Part shown: in pieces, positions 13,548-14,720 of the stretch
Numbering within the stretch: position 1 is the first letter of the stretch
How the letters are laid out: each line of letters begins with the position of its first letter
Source: Gammaproteobacteria bacterium
GTDB taxonomy: Bacteria; Pseudomonadota; Gammaproteobacteria; SZUA-229
Direction: 5' to 3'
DNA: 14,720 nt
Assembly (NCBI GenBank): GCA_024278435.1
Contig: JAJRTD010000132.1
Coordinates: 1-14,720, forward strand
Notes under the pieces: model-generated
Seen by the model: the letters and a program-made list of their open reading frames with translations, nothing else
Told to the model about the DNA's origin: nothing
Databases searched by the model: none
Translations under genes and position numbers: made by a program

Positions 13548-13681
13548 GGATACTCTGAATAAGTGTCATTCAGAGCGCAGCGAAGAATCTTATGCTCCGT
13601 AAATATCTGATTGCTCAGTGGTATAAGATCCTTCGACTTCGCTCAGGATGACAAATAAGGACTTATTCAGAGTATCCCTAG
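13544..13681. repeat. Palindromic repeat R3 with perfect 21-bp outer arms
   Basis: The arm at 13544-13564 (CTAGGGATAC...) is repeated perfectly inverted at 13661-13681. Inside, 13564-13653 has arms of the TGTCATYC-GAGCG-GAAGRATCTTAT type also seen in R1 and R2, but with a shorter, different centre. Both ends read CTAG. It begins inside the MFS stop codon region. The following 187 bp to the methyltransferase start hold no gene and only weak promoter-like sequence. Confidence 0.88.
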
Positions 13682-13868
13682 GTTATTGCCAGTGCTGAAT
13701 AGAAAATCTGCCGGCTATCGCAGAATAAACGCATTTTCTTGATTGAAGTTATGATGCTGGCGGTAAAATAAGGCTATAAAGGCTGTCGTGGCGGAGCCGG
13801 GTGCTGCTGAATGCATACCAGGCATTATTCTCCGTTTCAATTCCTGTAATAGAGGCAACGAGAAAGCT

Positions 13869-14489
13869 ATGAAATCAAGTAATGAACACTGGGATCAGAT
13901 TTTTTCAGGTGCAGAGGATTCAAAACTGGGATGGTATGAAAAAGATGCTTCCAGGACATTTGATTTGCTTAACGAAATTCCGCAATGGGGCGATTCCACA
14001 ATGTTTGTTCCCGGCGTGGGGACTTCCGTTTTAATTGAAGAGCTGCTGTCCCGCGGTGCCACGCTGGTGCTCAATGATATCAGCAGTGAGGCGATAAACA
14101 GTGTCAAGTGCCGGCTGGGTGACAGCAGTAAAAATATTCACTGGCTTTGCCAGGATATTTCCCAGCCACTGCAGCAGACTGTCCCTGATATCGATATATG
14201 GGTTGACAGGGCGGTGCTGCATTTTCTGACCGATGAAGACGATATAAAAGGCTACTTTGACAATGTAAAAGCAGCATTGAAACCGGGTGGTTATGCCATG
14301 TTCGCCGAGTTTTCAAAAACGGGTGCGGAGAAGTGTGCGGGTCTGACGCTGCACCGCTATGATGTCGCGGAACTGTCGGACAGGTTAGGGGAGTCGTTTA
14401 CACTGGTATCTCACTTTGATCACGTCTACATAAATCCTCATGGTGATCCGCGGCCCTATATTTATGCCCTGTTTAAAAGAGAGAAATAG
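13869..14489 (+). CDS. Class I SAM-dependent methyltransferase, substrate unknown
   Basis: Starting at the ATG at 13869, which has GAGA at 13860-13863 ahead of it, gives 206 residues. The frame extends upstream to a GTG at 13788, but the added 27 residues look unlike the family. The N-terminal HWDQIFSG..DSKLGWYEKDASRTFDLL is typical of a broad group of small Rossmann methyltransferases. Motif I is FVPGVGTS (46-53), with an acidic end of strand 2 at LVLND (Asp70) and a motif-IV-like DRAVLHFL at 113-120. Tyr186 to Tyr199 closes the fold with a HGDPRPYIYALFKR segment. The Pro in place of the first Gly-region residues (VPGVG) is common in this group. Neither substrate nor pathway can be named; the neighbouring genes give no clue. 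Confidence 0.85.
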   Translation: MKSSNEHWDQIFSGAEDSKLGWYEKDASRTFDLLNEIPQWGDSTMFVPGVGTSVLIEELLSRGATLVLNDISSEAINSVKCRLGDSSKNIHWLCQDISQPLQQTVPDIDIWVDRAVLHFLTDEDDIKGYFDNVKAALKPGGYAMFAEFSKTGAEKCAGLTLHRYDVAELSDRLGESFTLVSHFDHVYINPHGDPRPYIYALFKREK

Positions 14490-14587
14490 AATCGTGGCAC
14501 TCACGGATTACAGCAGTATCGCAGACATGTAAAAGGAAGTTGCCGGCAGAGTGGCAGTATGCAGTCTGAATCGAAAACAAACCGCGG

Positions 14588-14720
14588 TTAATAACTGTTT
14601 TCCGCCTTTGCCCGCATGCGCTGGGTATGGCAGTCGCGCGCGTCCTTGACCATATAGTTTTCACCGCCATGACGAAAACCGATCTTGCTGTAAAAATGCT
14701 TAAGCTGATGCTTCAGTTCA
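14588..14720 (-). CDS. GNAT-like N-acetyltransferase, C-terminal end (5' part outside the window)
   Basis: On the minus strand an open frame enters at 14719 and ends at TAA 14590-14588, giving 43 residues. It reads HQLKHFYSKIGFRHGGENYMV followed by DARDCHTQRM, quoted as motifs. The FYxKxGF pattern followed by an H-x-x-M about 20 residues later is what the last part of many GNAT acetyltransferases (ElaA/YjcF-like) looks like. GNAT enzymes transfer acetyl from acetyl-CoA to an amine. Only the end is visible, so the acetyl-CoA-binding motif cannot be checked. The gene is convergent with the methyltransferase gene and separated from it by 98 bp that show no clear terminator. Confidence 0.65.
   Translation of the reverse strand, partial: ELKHQLKHFYSKIGFRHGGENYMVKDARDCHTQRMRAKAENSY

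Noticed and set aside
10816..13653. Three similar repeats considered as a CRISPR or integron-type array
   Set aside because: Copies are about 1.3 kb apart with whole genes between them, differ in orientation and are palindromic elements, not short repeats with uniform spacers.

Overview
The window looks like a chromosomal segment of a gammaproteobacterium, probably a sulfur oxidiser. The gene order prmB-aroC-MFS transporter is typical of Gammaproteobacteria. A secreted Gly/Asn/Tyr/Pro-rich protein at 1978-2454 resembles the sulfur globule proteins of purple sulfur bacteria and their relatives. The taxonomic call is inference from gene content; no rRNA or tRNA gene is present.

Left part (1-8267, all + strand). 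It starts with the end of a Lys/Ala-rich protein. Three secreted low-complexity proteins follow: Pro/Tyr-rich, Gln/Pro/Tyr-rich, and the sulfur-globule-like one, whose leader holds two hairpins and which ends at a strong intrinsic terminator. Next is a periplasmic protein of unknown function (2510-3292). After an AT-rich promoter region come a small ParA/MinD-type ATPase without a ParB and four closely packed genes: a membrane-anchored TPR protein, a membrane-anchored DUF302-like protein, a membrane protein with a Lys/Ala-rich cytoplasmic tail and a methionine-heptad coiled coil, and a dynamin-like GTPase with two membrane segments. Spacings in the last four genes are 13, 1 and 4 nt, so they are almost surely one operon. 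A positioning ATPase, several membrane adaptors and a membrane-remodelling GTPase beside sulfur-globule-like envelope proteins suggest a system that forms, positions or divides a membrane-bounded inclusion, possibly the sulfur globule. That function is inferred.

Middle part (8268-9830). A palindromic intergenic repeat separates the dynamin gene from a convergent minus-strand pair: a periplasmic copper chaperone of the PCuAC family followed by phosphatidylserine decarboxylase (psd). The 118-bp divergent gap to prmB holds a symmetric -10 element.

Right part (9831-14720). prmB, aroC and an HcaT-like MFS transporter are each followed by a long palindromic repeat of the GTCATCCTGAGCG type. The first two copies are about 90% alike and lie in inverted orientation on either side of aroC. 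The third has perfect 21-bp outer arms, one of which contains the stop codon of the MFS gene. A class I SAM-dependent methyltransferase follows, and the window ends in the C-terminal piece of a minus-strand GNAT-like acetyltransferase.
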